From the NCBI RefSeq assembly GCF_030412265.1, contig NZ_JAUHLN010000006.1:124001-188000 (forward strand): a DNA stretch of 64,000 nt. Reading direction: 5' to 3'. Below are positions 1-12,707 of this stretch, in pieces (position 1 is the first letter of the stretch; every line of letters begins with the position of its first letter). The DNA comes from Fictibacillus terranigra (lineage in GTDB: Bacteria; Bacillota; Bacilli; Bacillales; Fictibacillaceae). A program made the translations under genes and the position numbers. Under the pieces are notes generated by a model. It saw only the letters and a list, made by a program, of their open reading frames with translations. It had not been told where the DNA came from and did not search any database.

Positions 1-158
1 GCCAGACTGGAGAGAATAAATTGAGCCATATAGGTGGTCTGCAGGGATTCTTTTCCTTTTTTAATAAACGTTTCGACGATTTGGGCAGGGAAGTAATACT
101 GTCTTTCAGGGTATTTTTGCGCGGATTTAGAATGTGTCTTTCCTGATGGATTTCTCAT
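1..158 (-). CDS. Hypothetical protein, 3' part beyond window
   Basis: The first 52 or so codons of a minus-strand gene that continues past the left edge. It starts at an ATG (156-158) preceded by GGAGG with 6 bases of spacing, so translation is well supported. The visible residues are basic and polar at first (MRNPSGKTHSK) and then contain a helical-looking stretch (QIVETFIKKGKESLQTTYMA). I do not recognise the family; a small helix-turn-helix protein is possible but not shown. A strong hairpin lies about 70 bases upstream. Confidence 0.6.
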   Translation of the reverse strand, partial: MRNPSGKTHSKSAQKYPERQYYFPAQIVETFIKKGKESLQTTYMAQFILSSL

Positions 159-227
159 TGCCGGCCTCCATTTCTTTAACTTACTTTCCCTTCATTACCC
201 TCTCGTCAAACGGTGATTTTTATACAA

Positions 228-274
228 AAATAAGGCGCTGTTTATGTAAATGAACATAAACGTGCGCCTTATTT
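228..274 (-). terminator. Strong hairpin with T-rich flank, upstream of the left-edge gene
   Basis: AAATAAGGCGC pairs with GCGCCTTATTT and, inside it, GTTTATG pairs with CATAAAC around an 8-base loop. On the minus strand it is followed by TTTTTG. No gene ends here, so it may be an attenuator in the leader of the left-edge gene, or end an RNA made from the repeat region at 371-733. Confidence 0.6.
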
Positions 275-370
275 AAAATACTTGCTATTCACTTGTTGAT
301 TTTCCTTTCTTTACTTAAAACACATGCCTAGCACTACTTGCAGACTTGCATCTTTCAGTTTATTTTTTCC

Positions 371-733
371 TTTTTGGTTTCCCGCATGCCCACATGATGC
401 GAAAATAGTTTTCACGGACTATTTCCTTATGCTCCATGATTCTAGCATGCTTCGCTTACGCTAGTCATTGGAACCACGTCCTCTGAAATTTTAGTGTTTC
501 CATTTTGGTTTCCCACATGTCCACATATCTCAAAACCAGTTTTCACGGGCTGATTTTTTACTGGATATGATTCTGACATGCTTCGCTTACATTTTTCATT
601 GGAATCACGCCTTTAAGAGGTTATTTTGAAAAGCTGCTGCTTGGCAGACTCTGAAGAACCCGCATGCTCCACCTATTGTACTGCTTGATAGGTTTGTTTA
701 GCATGCTTCGCTAACATCCTTCATTGGAATCTA
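371..733. repeat. Three degenerate direct repeats in a gene-free stretch
   Basis: The stretch 159-919 has no convincing gene. It holds three related units: about 371-478, 501-609 and a shorter, more diverged one at 651-733. Each begins near a GGTTTCCCRCATG-like block (weak in unit 3) and ends with CATGCTTCGCTTAC followed after 4-9 bases by CATTGGAATC. Units 1 and 2 also share AGTTTTCACGG. They are not CRISPR repeats (too long, imperfect, no equal spacers). Origin unknown. Confidence 0.65.
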
Positions 734-919
734 CTCCCTTCTCTTGTTACGTTTATAATACTGTATGTAAATATTAATTAAAATATTCAGAATAATCTAT
801 TTTATCTAATTTTAGGGATTTTTGCTTGCTTCTGCCTATGAGAACAGGTTTTCTTTTAAAATTCCTGCTTTTTTCTTCAATTCTCAACAAAAAATATATA
901 AAATCTTCACAAAATCTGG

Positions 920-1246
920 CTAGTCATGGCTCGCATGATGGATGGCCTGTTTAAGCAGGTCAATCACATGTTCATCGTCCATGGAATAAAACAAGGTGGT
1001 CCCTGAACGCCGGAACTTTACAAGGCGCAGGTTCTTCAGAAACCGTAACTGGTGGGAGACCGTAGATTGCAGAAGAGACAGAGCCTCTGTTATTTCGTTC
1101 ACACTGCATTCTTTTTGGGAGAGCAGATGCAGAATCCGGATTCTGGTAGGGTCTGAGAGAGCTTTAAATGTTTGCGAGACAATAAAAAGCGTTTCATCGT
1201 CCAGCTGTGTGTTTTCTCCTGATTGATGTTCACGATTTGAATCCAT
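920..1246 (-). CDS. ArsR/SmtB-family metal-sensing repressor
   Basis: A 108-residue winged-helix repressor. The recognition helix lies around residues 48-70. The last helix carries D91-E92-H93, then ten residues, then H104-A-S-H107, which is exactly the DxH-X10-HxxH zinc site of SmtB/CzrA-type sensors; such proteins leave DNA when zinc or a similar ion binds. I chose ATG 1246 because AAGGGGG lies 9 bases before it; an in-frame ATG at 1285 has no comparable site. No metal exporter is adjacent, which is unusual for this family, so the target lies elsewhere or outside the window. Confidence 0.9.
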   Translation of the reverse strand: MDSNREHQSGENTQLDDETLFIVSQTFKALSDPTRIRILHLLSQKECSVNEITEALSLLQSTVSHQLRFLKNLRLVKFRRSGTTLFYSMDDEHVIDLLKQAIHHASHD

Positions 1247-1291
1247 CAGTAAAATCCCCCTTTTTACACTCATGTTATCGATCATACCTAA

Positions 1292-1678
1292 TCAGGGCGT
1301 GCTGGTCAAAAGATTGAACGAACGCGTAAAAGGAAGCCCGCCAAAGCTGTACGAAACGGTGATTTTTTTTACAGGTACACCGTGTAAAATACGAATTTGC
1401 CTTTCTCCTCCAGAGTCTAGGATTAACTTTCTAATTGAAATAAATTGATCGGATGACCTGTAAGCAGCTTCAGCAGGCACTTCATTATTATTCACATAAA
1501 AGGATTGCACCTTGATTGAAGCCCATCCTTCGTTCTTTACATTAATCCATGTTTCATTGGGGGATGCCTTAAGCCAACCCCCTATGGATAATGGTGGATT
1601 CAGGCTGATAAACAAATAGATGGCTGTGGCGATCATAGCTATTAATGCCATCAATCTGAATTGATATGTTGTTTTCAT
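1292..1678 (-). CDS. Membrane-anchored hypothetical protein
   Basis: 128 residues with one N-terminal hydrophobic segment (about 10-27) and a mostly beta-strand-like extracytoplasmic part rich in Ser, Val and Ile. No lipobox cysteine is present, so it is a signal-anchor rather than a lipoprotein. It lies 45 bases upstream of the ArsR gene on the same strand and may be co-transcribed. No family recognised. Confidence 0.6.
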   Translation of the reverse strand: MKTTYQFRLMALIAMIATAIYLFISLNPPLSIGGWLKASPNETWINVKNEGWASIKVQSFYVNNNEVPAEAAYRSSDQFISIRKLILDSGGERQIRILHGVPVKKITVSYSFGGLPFTRSFNLLTSTP

Positions 1679-1888
1679 CCTTCACCACCCGGCTCTTCCC
1701 TTATCACTGTTAATCTTTCTATCCTCTCTTATATCTTTAGCCGCCTGCTCTTTTTTATGACGGCAGCTTAACAAGGGCAGATGGATGGCATCAATAGAAA
1801 GAAATGAAGGAAAACATATGCAAAATAGTAAGCGATTTTTAGTTTCTCTGCTATGCTTTATGTAATTAGTATTTGAAAGGATGGTCTT

Positions 1889-2704
1889 GTGAAAAAAAAA
1901 GGTCTGTCTCTCATCACAGCTCTTTCCATTCTATCAGCTTTTCTATGGCTTGCGGGGCTTGCCTGGGTCATACAGGACCAGTTTTTTTCCGCTGGCAGCC
2001 AAAGTATGGACACCGTTAAGCCAGACAGGGATCAAACTCCCTCCATACCATCGGATGGAAAGAGCAAGAAACTGCATATTGCAGCATTAGGCGATTCCTT
2101 GACAAGGGGAACAGGCGACCCTGACGGGAAGGGATACATCGGTTACTTAAAGCAAGAGTTAGCAAAGAAAACAAAAAAAGAGATTGAACTTTCCAATTCT
2201 GCTATAAAAGGACAAACTTCAAAGCAGCTTCTTGATCAGGTCAGCCAGCAGCAGATCAAACGCCAGATTAAAGGCGCTGATATCATCCTGCTTACGATTG
2301 GTGGCAATGATTTATTCCGCGGCGGACAAGGTCTTCAGCAGCTGAATTCACAGGCCATCAATCAAACAGAAGAAGCTTACTTGAACAACCTGAAGGAACT
2401 GTATAATGAGATTCGTTCGCTGAACAAGACCGGGACAATCTATCATGTAGGGCTCTACAACCCATTCAGTGATATGGAGGATTCTAAAAAAACGTCCAGC
2501 ATTGTCCGGAAATGGAACTATGATTCAGCGAACGCCGCGGCTGCTTTTCCAAACATTATTTATGTCCCCACGTTTGATCTTTTTGAACTTCATGTGAATG
2601 AATATCTCTTCAGTGACCATTTTCATCCGAATAAAGAAGGTTATCAATTAATCGGAGAGCGGACTGCCTCCCTCATTCATTTCAGCGAGGAGGAAAAGAA
2701 ATGA
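1889..2704 (+). CDS. GDSL/SGNH-type lipase-acylhydrolase, membrane-anchored
   Basis: 271 residues. An N-terminal membrane anchor (about 8-29) precedes an SGNH hydrolase domain: block I GDSLTRG (68-74, nucleophile Ser70), block III GGND (138-141), block V DHFHP (D243, H246), giving a complete Ser-Asp-His triad. It probably acts outside the membrane as an esterase on lipids or acylated wall polymers; B. subtilis YpmR is the closest relative I can name. It starts at GTG behind AAAGGATGG. Its stop overlaps the next gene by four bases (ATGA), so it is translationally coupled to the ABC exporter. Confidence 0.85.
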   Translation: MKKKGLSLITALSILSAFLWLAGLAWVIQDQFFSAGSQSMDTVKPDRDQTPSIPSDGKSKKLHIAALGDSLTRGTGDPDGKGYIGYLKQELAKKTKKEIELSNSAIKGQTSKQLLDQVSQQQIKRQIKGADIILLTIGGNDLFRGGQGLQQLNSQAINQTEEAYLNNLKELYNEIRSLNKTGTIYHVGLYNPFSDMEDSKKTSSIVRKWNYDSANAAAAFPNIIYVPTFDLFELHVNEYLFSDHFHPNKEGYQLIGERTASLIHFSEEEKK

Positions 2705-3612
2705 GCAGATCACCTGCACTTTCCGTTAAAAACCTGCGTAAATCCATCGGCAAGAAAGAAATCATCAAAGGATTGTCCTTTGAACTATATCCCGGTGAAG
2801 TATTTGGCTTTCTTGGGCCTAACGGGGCCGGTAAAACAACCACGATCCGAATGCTTGTGGGGCTGATCAAGCCCACATCAGGATCTGTACATATCGGGGG
2901 CAAGAACGTACAGACAGAGTTCGGTGAAGCGATGAAGGATTTGGGCTGCATCGTTGAAAATCCTGAACTTTATCCTTATTTAACAGGTTGGGAGAACCTG
3001 GAGCATTTCGCCAGAATGGATTCCTCCATCCCCGAGAGCAGGCTTAAAGAAGTCGTCGATCTCGTAGATATGGGCAACAGAATACATGACAGAGTAAGCA
3101 CCTACTCATTAGGGATGAGACAGCGTCTAGGTATAGCCCAGGCCCTGCTTGGCCATCCGAAACTTCTCATACTGGACGAACCAACCAACGGGTTAGATCC
3201 CGCAGGCATTCGGGAAATGAGAGAATTTATCCGTTTCCTGGCTGAAAAGGAGAAACTGTGTGTGATGGTTTCCTCCCACCTGCTTAGCGAGATTCAGCTC
3301 ATGTGTGACCGGGTAGCGATTATCTCGAAGGGGAGCATCATCCGGATTGACACAGTAGAAGCATTATTGTCTGAACAGGAACGGGTAGTCTGGAATGCTG
3401 AACCACTGGATCAAGCAAAGCACCTGCTGGGGAAAGTGACAAAGGTGTCGGAAATGGAAGGCAAGCTCATCACTTTATACGATGAGGATCAAATCGGCAA
3501 TTGGAACAGGCTGCTTGTTAATGCAGGAATCGAAGTAAAAGAAATGAGAACGAAACTCCCTGCCCTTGAAGATCTTTTTTTAGAACTTACAGGAGGAGAG
3601 CATATTGACTAA
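2701..3612 (+). CDS. ABC transporter ATP-binding protein (exporter type)
   Basis: 303 residues. Walker A GPNGAGKTT (39-47), signature SLGMRQ (136-141), Walker B LLILDEP (155-161) and a C-terminal extension of about 90 residues as in BcrA/YhcH-type ATPases. It should energise the membrane partner encoded next (overlap 8 bases). Family members export antimicrobial peptides or lipids; the substrate here is unknown. Confidence 0.93.
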   Translation: MSRSPALSVKNLRKSIGKKEIIKGLSFELYPGEVFGFLGPNGAGKTTTIRMLVGLIKPTSGSVHIGGKNVQTEFGEAMKDLGCIVENPELYPYLTGWENLEHFARMDSSIPESRLKEVVDLVDMGNRIHDRVSTYSLGMRQRLGIAQALLGHPKLLILDEPTNGLDPAGIREMREFIRFLAEKEKLCVMVSSHLLSEIQLMCDRVAIISKGSIIRIDTVEALLSEQERVVWNAEPLDQAKHLLGKVTKVSEMEGKLITLYDEDQIGNWNRLLVNAGIEVKEMRTKLPALEDLFLELTGGEHID

Positions 3613-4585
3613 ACTTGTTCATAATGAATTGCTGAAGCTCTTTAGAAAGAAACGGCTGTTCGTCATTATACTCATTGTAGCAGCCCTTGTTCCCCTTTTT
3701 ACGTACGCTCAATACCAGCAGGCAAAAACGACACAGGAGAAACTCGGGAATGCCGATTGGCGCACGAAGCTTCAGCAGGAGATTGTAGACACACAGAACC
3801 GTCTTAGTTCAAGCCGGCTTCAGGACGACTGGAGAAAATATTTAAAAATACGGTTGGCCCAGCAGCAATACTATCTAGACCATGACATTAATCCACAGGC
3901 TCCAGGCGCTCCTACATTCATGAGAGTTTTCGTTGAAAATTCAATAACTTTGCTCTTGCCGCTGCTTGTTATGGTGGCGGCAGCGGATCTTGTTTCCTCC
4001 GAAGCAAGCGGGGGAACCATTAAGCTCCTCCTCACCCGGCCGGTAAAAAGGTGGAAGATTTTATTGAGCAAATATATTGCTCTCCTATTATCAGTATCGT
4101 TTATCGTAACCGCTGTGGCCTTCCTTTCTTACACCATATCTGGTGTGGTCTTCGGCTATGGCGGATGGGATATGCCGCTGCTGACAGGATTTAGTACAAA
4201 AGGTGAAGAATTGCTGACGGACAACGTTCATCTTATTCCTCAATGGCAGTATGTACTCATGGAATTCGGGCTCGTATGGTTTGTTTGCCTCGTCGTCGGC
4301 ACATTGACCTTTATGCTGTCCGTACTGCTCAGGAGTACAGCCGCTGTCATGGGAATCATGCTCGCAGCCTTGATCGCCGGTGCCATTCTGTCGAACATGG
4401 TATCCTCATGGGAGAGCGCCAAGTATTTATTTATGGTGAACTTGGCCCTGACCGATTATATCAGCGGTATGGCCACTCCTATCGAAGGGATGACTCTCGG
4501 CTTTTCGTTAAGTGTTCTGCTTGCTTGGGCCGCTGGCGGACTCATCATCGCCTTCGCTGTCTTTACGAAAAGGGATGTGTATTAA
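3605..4585 (+). CDS. ABC-2 type permease
   Basis: 326 residues, six predicted membrane segments, with the first helix at about 17-34 followed by a roughly 80-residue extracytoplasmic loop, typical of ABC-2 / YhcI-like permeases. The start is TTG at 3605, supported by GGAGGAGAG immediately upstream and by the overlap with the ATPase gene. It completes an exporter with the preceding gene. The transcript ends in a hairpin at 4602-4636. Confidence 0.9.
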   Translation: MTKLVHNELLKLFRKKRLFVIILIVAALVPLFTYAQYQQAKTTQEKLGNADWRTKLQQEIVDTQNRLSSSRLQDDWRKYLKIRLAQQQYYLDHDINPQAPGAPTFMRVFVENSITLLLPLLVMVAAADLVSSEASGGTIKLLLTRPVKRWKILLSKYIALLLSVSFIVTAVAFLSYTISGVVFGYGGWDMPLLTGFSTKGEELLTDNVHLIPQWQYVLMEFGLVWFVCLVVGTLTFMLSVLLRSTAAVMGIMLAALIAGAILSNMVSSWESAKYLFMVNLALTDYISGMATPIEGMTLGFSLSVLLAWAAGGLIIAFAVFTKRDVY

Positions 4586-4601
4586 TCCTTAAAAAAAACA
4601 A

Positions 4602-4636
4602 AAAAGCTGCAGCAGAATTATGCTGCTGCAGCTTTT
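4602..4636. terminator. Bidirectional terminator between ABC permease and terC
   Basis: A 14-bp perfect stem AAAAGCTGCAGCAG / CTGCTGCAGCTTTT with a 7-base loop, flanked by A-runs on the left and TTTTCTCTT on the right, so it can serve both convergent genes. Confidence 0.85.
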
Positions 4637-4639
4637 CTC

Positions 4640-5338
4640 TTAAACTCCCCGTTCAGGTGAATCAGTTGTCTTCTTTTTGTTCGCTTCGGAACGTTTTTTC
4701 GCTAATCCGATCAGAACGACCGCGGCAACCATAATAATTTCAAATCCATATTTAATGAACGGATTGCTGAAATAGTCTTTCAGGAAAGGCTCCCCAACAA
4801 TCATTTTTGCAGCTGTCCACGCGAGAATTGCAGCTCCGATCGTAATAATAAATGGGAACTTGTCAATAAGCTTCAAAAATAGAGTACTTCCCCAAACGAC
4901 AATCGGCACGGAAATAAGCAACCCAAGGACAACCAGCAAGAAGTCGCCATGAGCAGCTCCCGCAACGGCGAGTACATTGTCCAGACCCATTACGGCATCT
5001 GCAATAATGATCGTCCTGATTGCCGCCCAGATACTGTCCTGAGCTTTAATATCATGATCTTTCTCCTCTATCATAAGCTTATAAGCGATATAGATCAGAA
5101 TGAGTCCTCCGGCAAGAAGCAGTCCCGGTACTTTAAGCAGCCATACAACCGCCAGCGTAGCAACGGCACGAATGATGACAGCCCCTACCGTACCCCAGAT
5201 AATCACTTTCGTTTGCTGCTCTTTTTTTAAGTTTCTTGCTGCCATTCCGATCACAATCGCATTATCGCCTGCCAAGACCAAGTCGATAATGACGATGGAT
5301 AAGAGGGCAGAAAAGAATTCAGCTGTAAAAAAATCCAT
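4640..5338 (-). CDS. TerC-family membrane protein (YjbE-like)
   Basis: About 232 residues, seven or so membrane helices, with the two conserved acidic motifs VLAGDNAIVIG (helix 1) and DAVMGLDNVLAVAG (helix 4) that mark TerC proteins; the family contains manganese exporters of bacilli. ATG 5338 is preferred: GAGGAGG lies 10 bases before it, whereas the ATG at 5347 directly abuts that site. I looked for a yybP-ykoY manganese riboswitch in 5339-5636 and did not see one; that 298-base gap holds nothing else I can name. Confidence 0.9.
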   Translation of the reverse strand: MDFFTAEFFSALLSIVIIDLVLAGDNAIVIGMAARNLKKEQQTKVIIWGTVGAVIIRAVATLAVVWLLKVPGLLLAGGLILIYIAYKLMIEEKDHDIKAQDSIWAAIRTIIIADAVMGLDNVLAVAGAAHGDFLLVVLGLLISVPIVVWGSTLFLKLIDKFPFIITIGAAILAWTAAKMIVGEPFLKDYFSNPFIKYGFEIIMVAAVVLIGLAKKRSEANKKKTTDSPERGV

Positions 5339-5636
5339 GTAATACATTCCTCCTCAGGTACCTTGCTGTACACAATAAAACCATATAATTGCAACGGGCC
5401 CTTACTCCAATTATCATTTCTTAAAAAGCTCGGAGACATGCACTAACATTCTCCTAAAATCTCAGGACTGGCTTGTTCACCTCTTTCTAAAAGCTCTTTA
5501 AGACTGATTGCTCATCTATAGGTATACGATTGACATGAAAGAAGGTTTCAATCATTTTTAAAATTTTAAGAGGCAGGCTGTCTCGATCGAAGAAACAAAG
5601 GGAATACTGCAGCTAACGGTTAAAAAGGAGTTAGGT

Positions 5637-6458
5637 ATGATTGTATTTTTAAAAGAACTTAAGCTGCGTTTTTTTGAAGATAAAGTGTTTGATCTCTCTG
5701 CACAGCTAGCTTACTATTTTTTTGTTTCACTCTTTCCCTTTTCATTTTTAATCTTCACAATTTTAGGATTCCTTCCTATTTCATCTGCTGCCGTGCTAGA
5801 AATCATCCGCCCGTTCGCTCCCGTTCAGGCTTTTCACCTGCTGGAGTATAATCTGATTTCAGTACTCGATCAGAATAGAAGCGATATTTTTTCCATCAGT
5901 ATTGTGATTACCATCTGGCTGTCCTCTATCGGAATTCTTGCCATCATCCGTGTGTCCAACCAAGCTTATCATGTAATCGAAAACCGGCCTTTTATAAGAG
6001 AGCTCTTCCTCGGCATCCTTTTAACCTTAGGCCTTGTTCTGGCTATAGTTACTTCCTTGCTGCTGCCGGTATTCGGCAATTCGATCGGTATTTTTCTGGC
6101 GAACAGGCTCGGCTATGATCATCCGGCTTTTCATCTGTGGAACACGACCCGCTGGACCTTAAGCTTCGTTATTCTGATGGTGATGTTTGTGTCTCTCTAC
6201 CTCATCGCTCCGAACATCCGACTGAAGCTTAAGAACGTCTTGCCGGGGGCATTCTTCTCCACGATCGGCTGGCAGCTGATCTCGATCGGTTTTTCGTATT
6301 ATGTTACTCTTTTCGATTATCGCCAGATCTATGGCAACCTTGGCGCATTGCTCACCCTGATGATCTGGTTCTATCTCTCAGCCATGATTCTTATTCTTGG
6401 CGGGCAGATTAACGCGGCCTTGCTTACGATTCATAAGAGAAAGGCAGAACAAAGATAA
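5637..6458 (+). CDS. YihY/BrkB-family inner-membrane protein
   Basis: 273 residues, six membrane helices, with the family hallmarks LAYYFFVSLFPF near the N-terminus and YGNLGALLTLMIWFYLSAMILILGGQINA near the C-terminus. AAGGAG lies 9 bases before the ATG. Function of the family is not settled (formerly mis-annotated as RNase BN). B. subtilis YfkH is a likely relative. Confidence 0.88.
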   Translation: MIVFLKELKLRFFEDKVFDLSAQLAYYFFVSLFPFSFLIFTILGFLPISSAAVLEIIRPFAPVQAFHLLEYNLISVLDQNRSDIFSISIVITIWLSSIGILAIIRVSNQAYHVIENRPFIRELFLGILLTLGLVLAIVTSLLLPVFGNSIGIFLANRLGYDHPAFHLWNTTRWTLSFVILMVMFVSLYLIAPNIRLKLKNVLPGAFFSTIGWQLISIGFSYYVTLFDYRQIYGNLGALLTLMIWFYLSAMILILGGQINAALLTIHKRKAEQR

Positions 6459-6561
6459 TTTTCTGTCGAAAGGGTATAACAGGATTGACTTTTTCTCTGT
6501 TCCATATAATGATTTAAGATATATAATAAAAGTTATTCTACATAGAGGATGATGGCCTGAA

Positions 6562-7593
6562 ATGTCGTTAAAAAATGTAATCATTATTGGTTTGATTCTG
6601 GCTGGGGTAATCTTTCTGATCCCATACAGCATTCCATTAATATTAGCTCTTGTGACCGCTCTTGTGCTGGAGCCGGCAATCAAATTCTTCATAAGAAATT
6701 TTAAGATGAAGCGTTTATTGTCTGTAACCATCACTTTTATATTATTCCTGGCAGGATTTGGACTTTTGTCATATTGGCTGACCACCACACTGGTCGTCCA
6801 GACCATCGAATTCCTGTCATTGATTCCGACATACGCTGTTAAAGTGTTCGGTCTGATTGAAAAAGATTTATACAGAGCTGAAAGGCTGTACGCTTCACTG
6901 CCTCCCGAAGTCGTCTCGACGGTACAAAATGCTTTGAACGGCTTCAAGACATTTGCTGGAAGCTTTGCGACTAAGCTGACCAATGGTATTATCGCCATTA
7001 TCGCTTCCATTCCCCAGCTGCTGATTTATCTCATCATTTATTTGGTCGCTGTGTTTTTAATCTCTCTTGATCTGCCGCGGCTCTTCGCTAATTTTCTCAA
7101 TCTGTTTACGACATCGGCAAGAGAGAAAGTTGAGCTCGTTTTTACACAGCTTTCAAGAGCGACTGTAGGTTTTATTCGTGCCCAGATCATCCTAAGCTTT
7201 ATCACATATGTTCTTGCCTTGATCGGCTTATTGATACTAGATGTTAAGTATGCTGTACTGATCGCCCTTTTTGTCGTATTGGTTGATATCCTGCCGATAC
7301 TGGGTACCGGATCGTTTATTGTTCCGTGGGCTATCTATAACTTTGTCGTCAATAACGATTTTCTTGCCATCGGCCTGATGATCATGTTTGCTGTTCTTAC
7401 CATCATACGGCGCATCATTGAACCTAAAATACTGGGTTCAAGCCTTGGGATTTCCGCTTTGGCGGCATTGATCAGCCTTTACCTCGGATTCCAGATCCTT
7501 GGATTTGTTGGCCTTATTGTCGGACCTGCCCTTGTGATCATCTATGAAGCGCTCCGTAGTGCCGGTTTTGTTAAGATTAAAATCGATTTTTAA
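6562..7593 (+). CDS. ytvI: AI-2E-family transporter, YtvI-type sporulation membrane protein
   Basis: 343 residues, seven to eight helices, matching the AI-2E/PerM superfamily. The conserved C-terminal block IIEPKILGSSLGISALAALISLYLG is typical, and overall the sequence resembles the sporulation integral membrane protein YtvI. Substrate unknown. It is followed by a strong terminator. Confidence 0.75.
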   Translation: MSLKNVIIIGLILAGVIFLIPYSIPLILALVTALVLEPAIKFFIRNFKMKRLLSVTITFILFLAGFGLLSYWLTTTLVVQTIEFLSLIPTYAVKVFGLIEKDLYRAERLYASLPPEVVSTVQNALNGFKTFAGSFATKLTNGIIAIIASIPQLLIYLIIYLVAVFLISLDLPRLFANFLNLFTTSAREKVELVFTQLSRATVGFIRAQIILSFITYVLALIGLLILDVKYAVLIALFVVLVDILPILGTGSFIVPWAIYNFVVNNDFLAIGLMIMFAVLTIIRRIIEPKILGSSLGISALAALISLYLGFQILGFVGLIVGPALVIIYEALRSAGFVKIKIDF

Positions 7594-7615
7594 GCAGATC
7601 CTTCCATTCAGGACA

Positions 7616-7647
7616 AAAGTACAAACCTTGGTTTGTACTTTTTTTAT
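7616..7647 (+). terminator. Rho-independent terminator after ytvI-like gene
   Basis: AAAGTACAAACC and GGTTTGTACTTT form a stem around a tiny loop, followed by TTTTTTATTTG. Confidence 0.85.
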
Positions 7648-7757
7648 TTGTAGGTTAGATATCCTATCATTTATGGGAATTATAGAACTAGCTACAGAAA
7701 AAGGGACGAACACAACGAATAATTATGTTTGCATGTCTTTTAGATCTTGGAGGAATT

Positions 7758-8774
7758 ATGGCGACTGAAGTAAAAGAACGCGATTATTATTTCGACAACG
7801 CAAGATTCATATTAATTTTTTTGGTAGTGTTTGGACATTTCATTTCTCCGATCAAAGACCAAAACGATTGGCTCTATACCGTTTATAACTTTATCTATAC
7901 TTTTCATATGCCGGCCTTTATCCTAATATCCGGTTTTTTCACAAAGGGAGTGCTCAAGGACGGATATTTATCAAAGATCTTCAGAAAAGTTCTTGTACCT
8001 TATATTGTGTTCCAGTTAATCTATTCTTTTTACTATTATGATCTTTATGATAAAAGTGAAATAAAGCTTAACTTTTTTGACCCGCATTGGGCGATGTGGT
8101 TTTTATTAAGCTTGGTATTCTGGAATATCCTTTTAAAAGTATTTGTAAAAATTAAATATCCTTTGATCCTTGCCATTGGAATCGGAGTTGCTGTAGGCTA
8201 CATTACCGATATTGGCACCTATTTGAGCCTTCTGAGGACCTTCGTCTTTTTCCCTGTATTCCTGCTTGGGCATTATTTAACAAAAAGGGATTTTAAACAG
8301 ATTTTAAAACCATCGGTCCGGATTGGTTCGAGTGTTTTTCTCGTATTGATGTTCCTCGCTTATCATTTCCTAATCCCGGACCATGCCAAGGACTGGCTGT
8401 TATCGTCATCCTCTTATGCTGAAATTCTTGGTCATAATGAATGGTATGGCGGGGTGATCAGGCTGGGGCTCTATGCCGTAATGTTCCTGGCCACCTTCAG
8501 TTTCTTGGCGATTATACCAAAGCGGAAATTTTTCTTTACGGAATTCGGGGAAAGAACGTTATATATTTATTTGCTTCATGGTTTCGTTTTAAAATATTTA
8601 TTTACAACAGATTTGTTTTCATCCATCGAGAAAAATAACTATTACGTGATGCTTCTCGTTCTTGCTGTTATCATTACAATGTTTCTTGCCAGTAAACCGG
8701 TCATCGCTCTCGCCCAGCCGCTCATTGAACTTCGCTGGACAAAGCTAAACCGAATGCTGAGGAAAGATGAATAA
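7758..8774 (+). CDS. Membrane acyltransferase-3 family protein
   Basis: 338 residues, about ten membrane helices. The N-terminal block FDNARFILIFLVVFGHF (with the catalytic-type His) and the later FHMPAFILISGFF are characteristic of acyltransferase 3 proteins such as YkrP/OatA, which move acyl groups onto cell-surface carbohydrates. ATG 7758 has GGAGG 6 bases upstream; an ATG at 7725 has no ribosome site. Acceptor unknown. Confidence 0.85.
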   Translation: MATEVKERDYYFDNARFILIFLVVFGHFISPIKDQNDWLYTVYNFIYTFHMPAFILISGFFTKGVLKDGYLSKIFRKVLVPYIVFQLIYSFYYYDLYDKSEIKLNFFDPHWAMWFLLSLVFWNILLKVFVKIKYPLILAIGIGVAVGYITDIGTYLSLLRTFVFFPVFLLGHYLTKRDFKQILKPSVRIGSSVFLVLMFLAYHFLIPDHAKDWLLSSSSYAEILGHNEWYGGVIRLGLYAVMFLATFSFLAIIPKRKFFFTEFGERTLYIYLLHGFVLKYLFTTDLFSSIEKNNYYVMLLVLAVIITMFLASKPVIALAQPLIELRWTKLNRMLRKDE

Positions 8775-8812
8775 AAAAACCATCTCGGATAAAAACCCGA
8801 GATGGTTTTTTT
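8774..8812. terminator. Bidirectional terminator between acyltransferase and hutG
   Basis: Stem ACCATCTCGG / CCGAGATGGT with AAAAAA on one side and TTTTTTT on the other; serves both convergent genes. Confidence 0.9.
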
Positions 8813-8815
8813 GTG

Positions 8816-12693
<3,878 letters not shown>

Positions 12694-12707
12694 GGTTATT
12701 CCTCCTC

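Noticed and set aside
371-733. CRISPR-like array
   Set aside because: Only three long, imperfect units with unequal gaps, and no cas genes.
4243-4734. 163-residue open frame across the ABC permease end and terminator
   Set aside because: It lies in another frame of a clear permease gene, runs through a terminator and has no ribosome site or family likeness.
5339-5636. yybP-ykoY manganese riboswitch before the TerC gene
   Set aside because: I looked for the conserved GGGGAGTAG-type and 3' blocks on the minus strand and found none.
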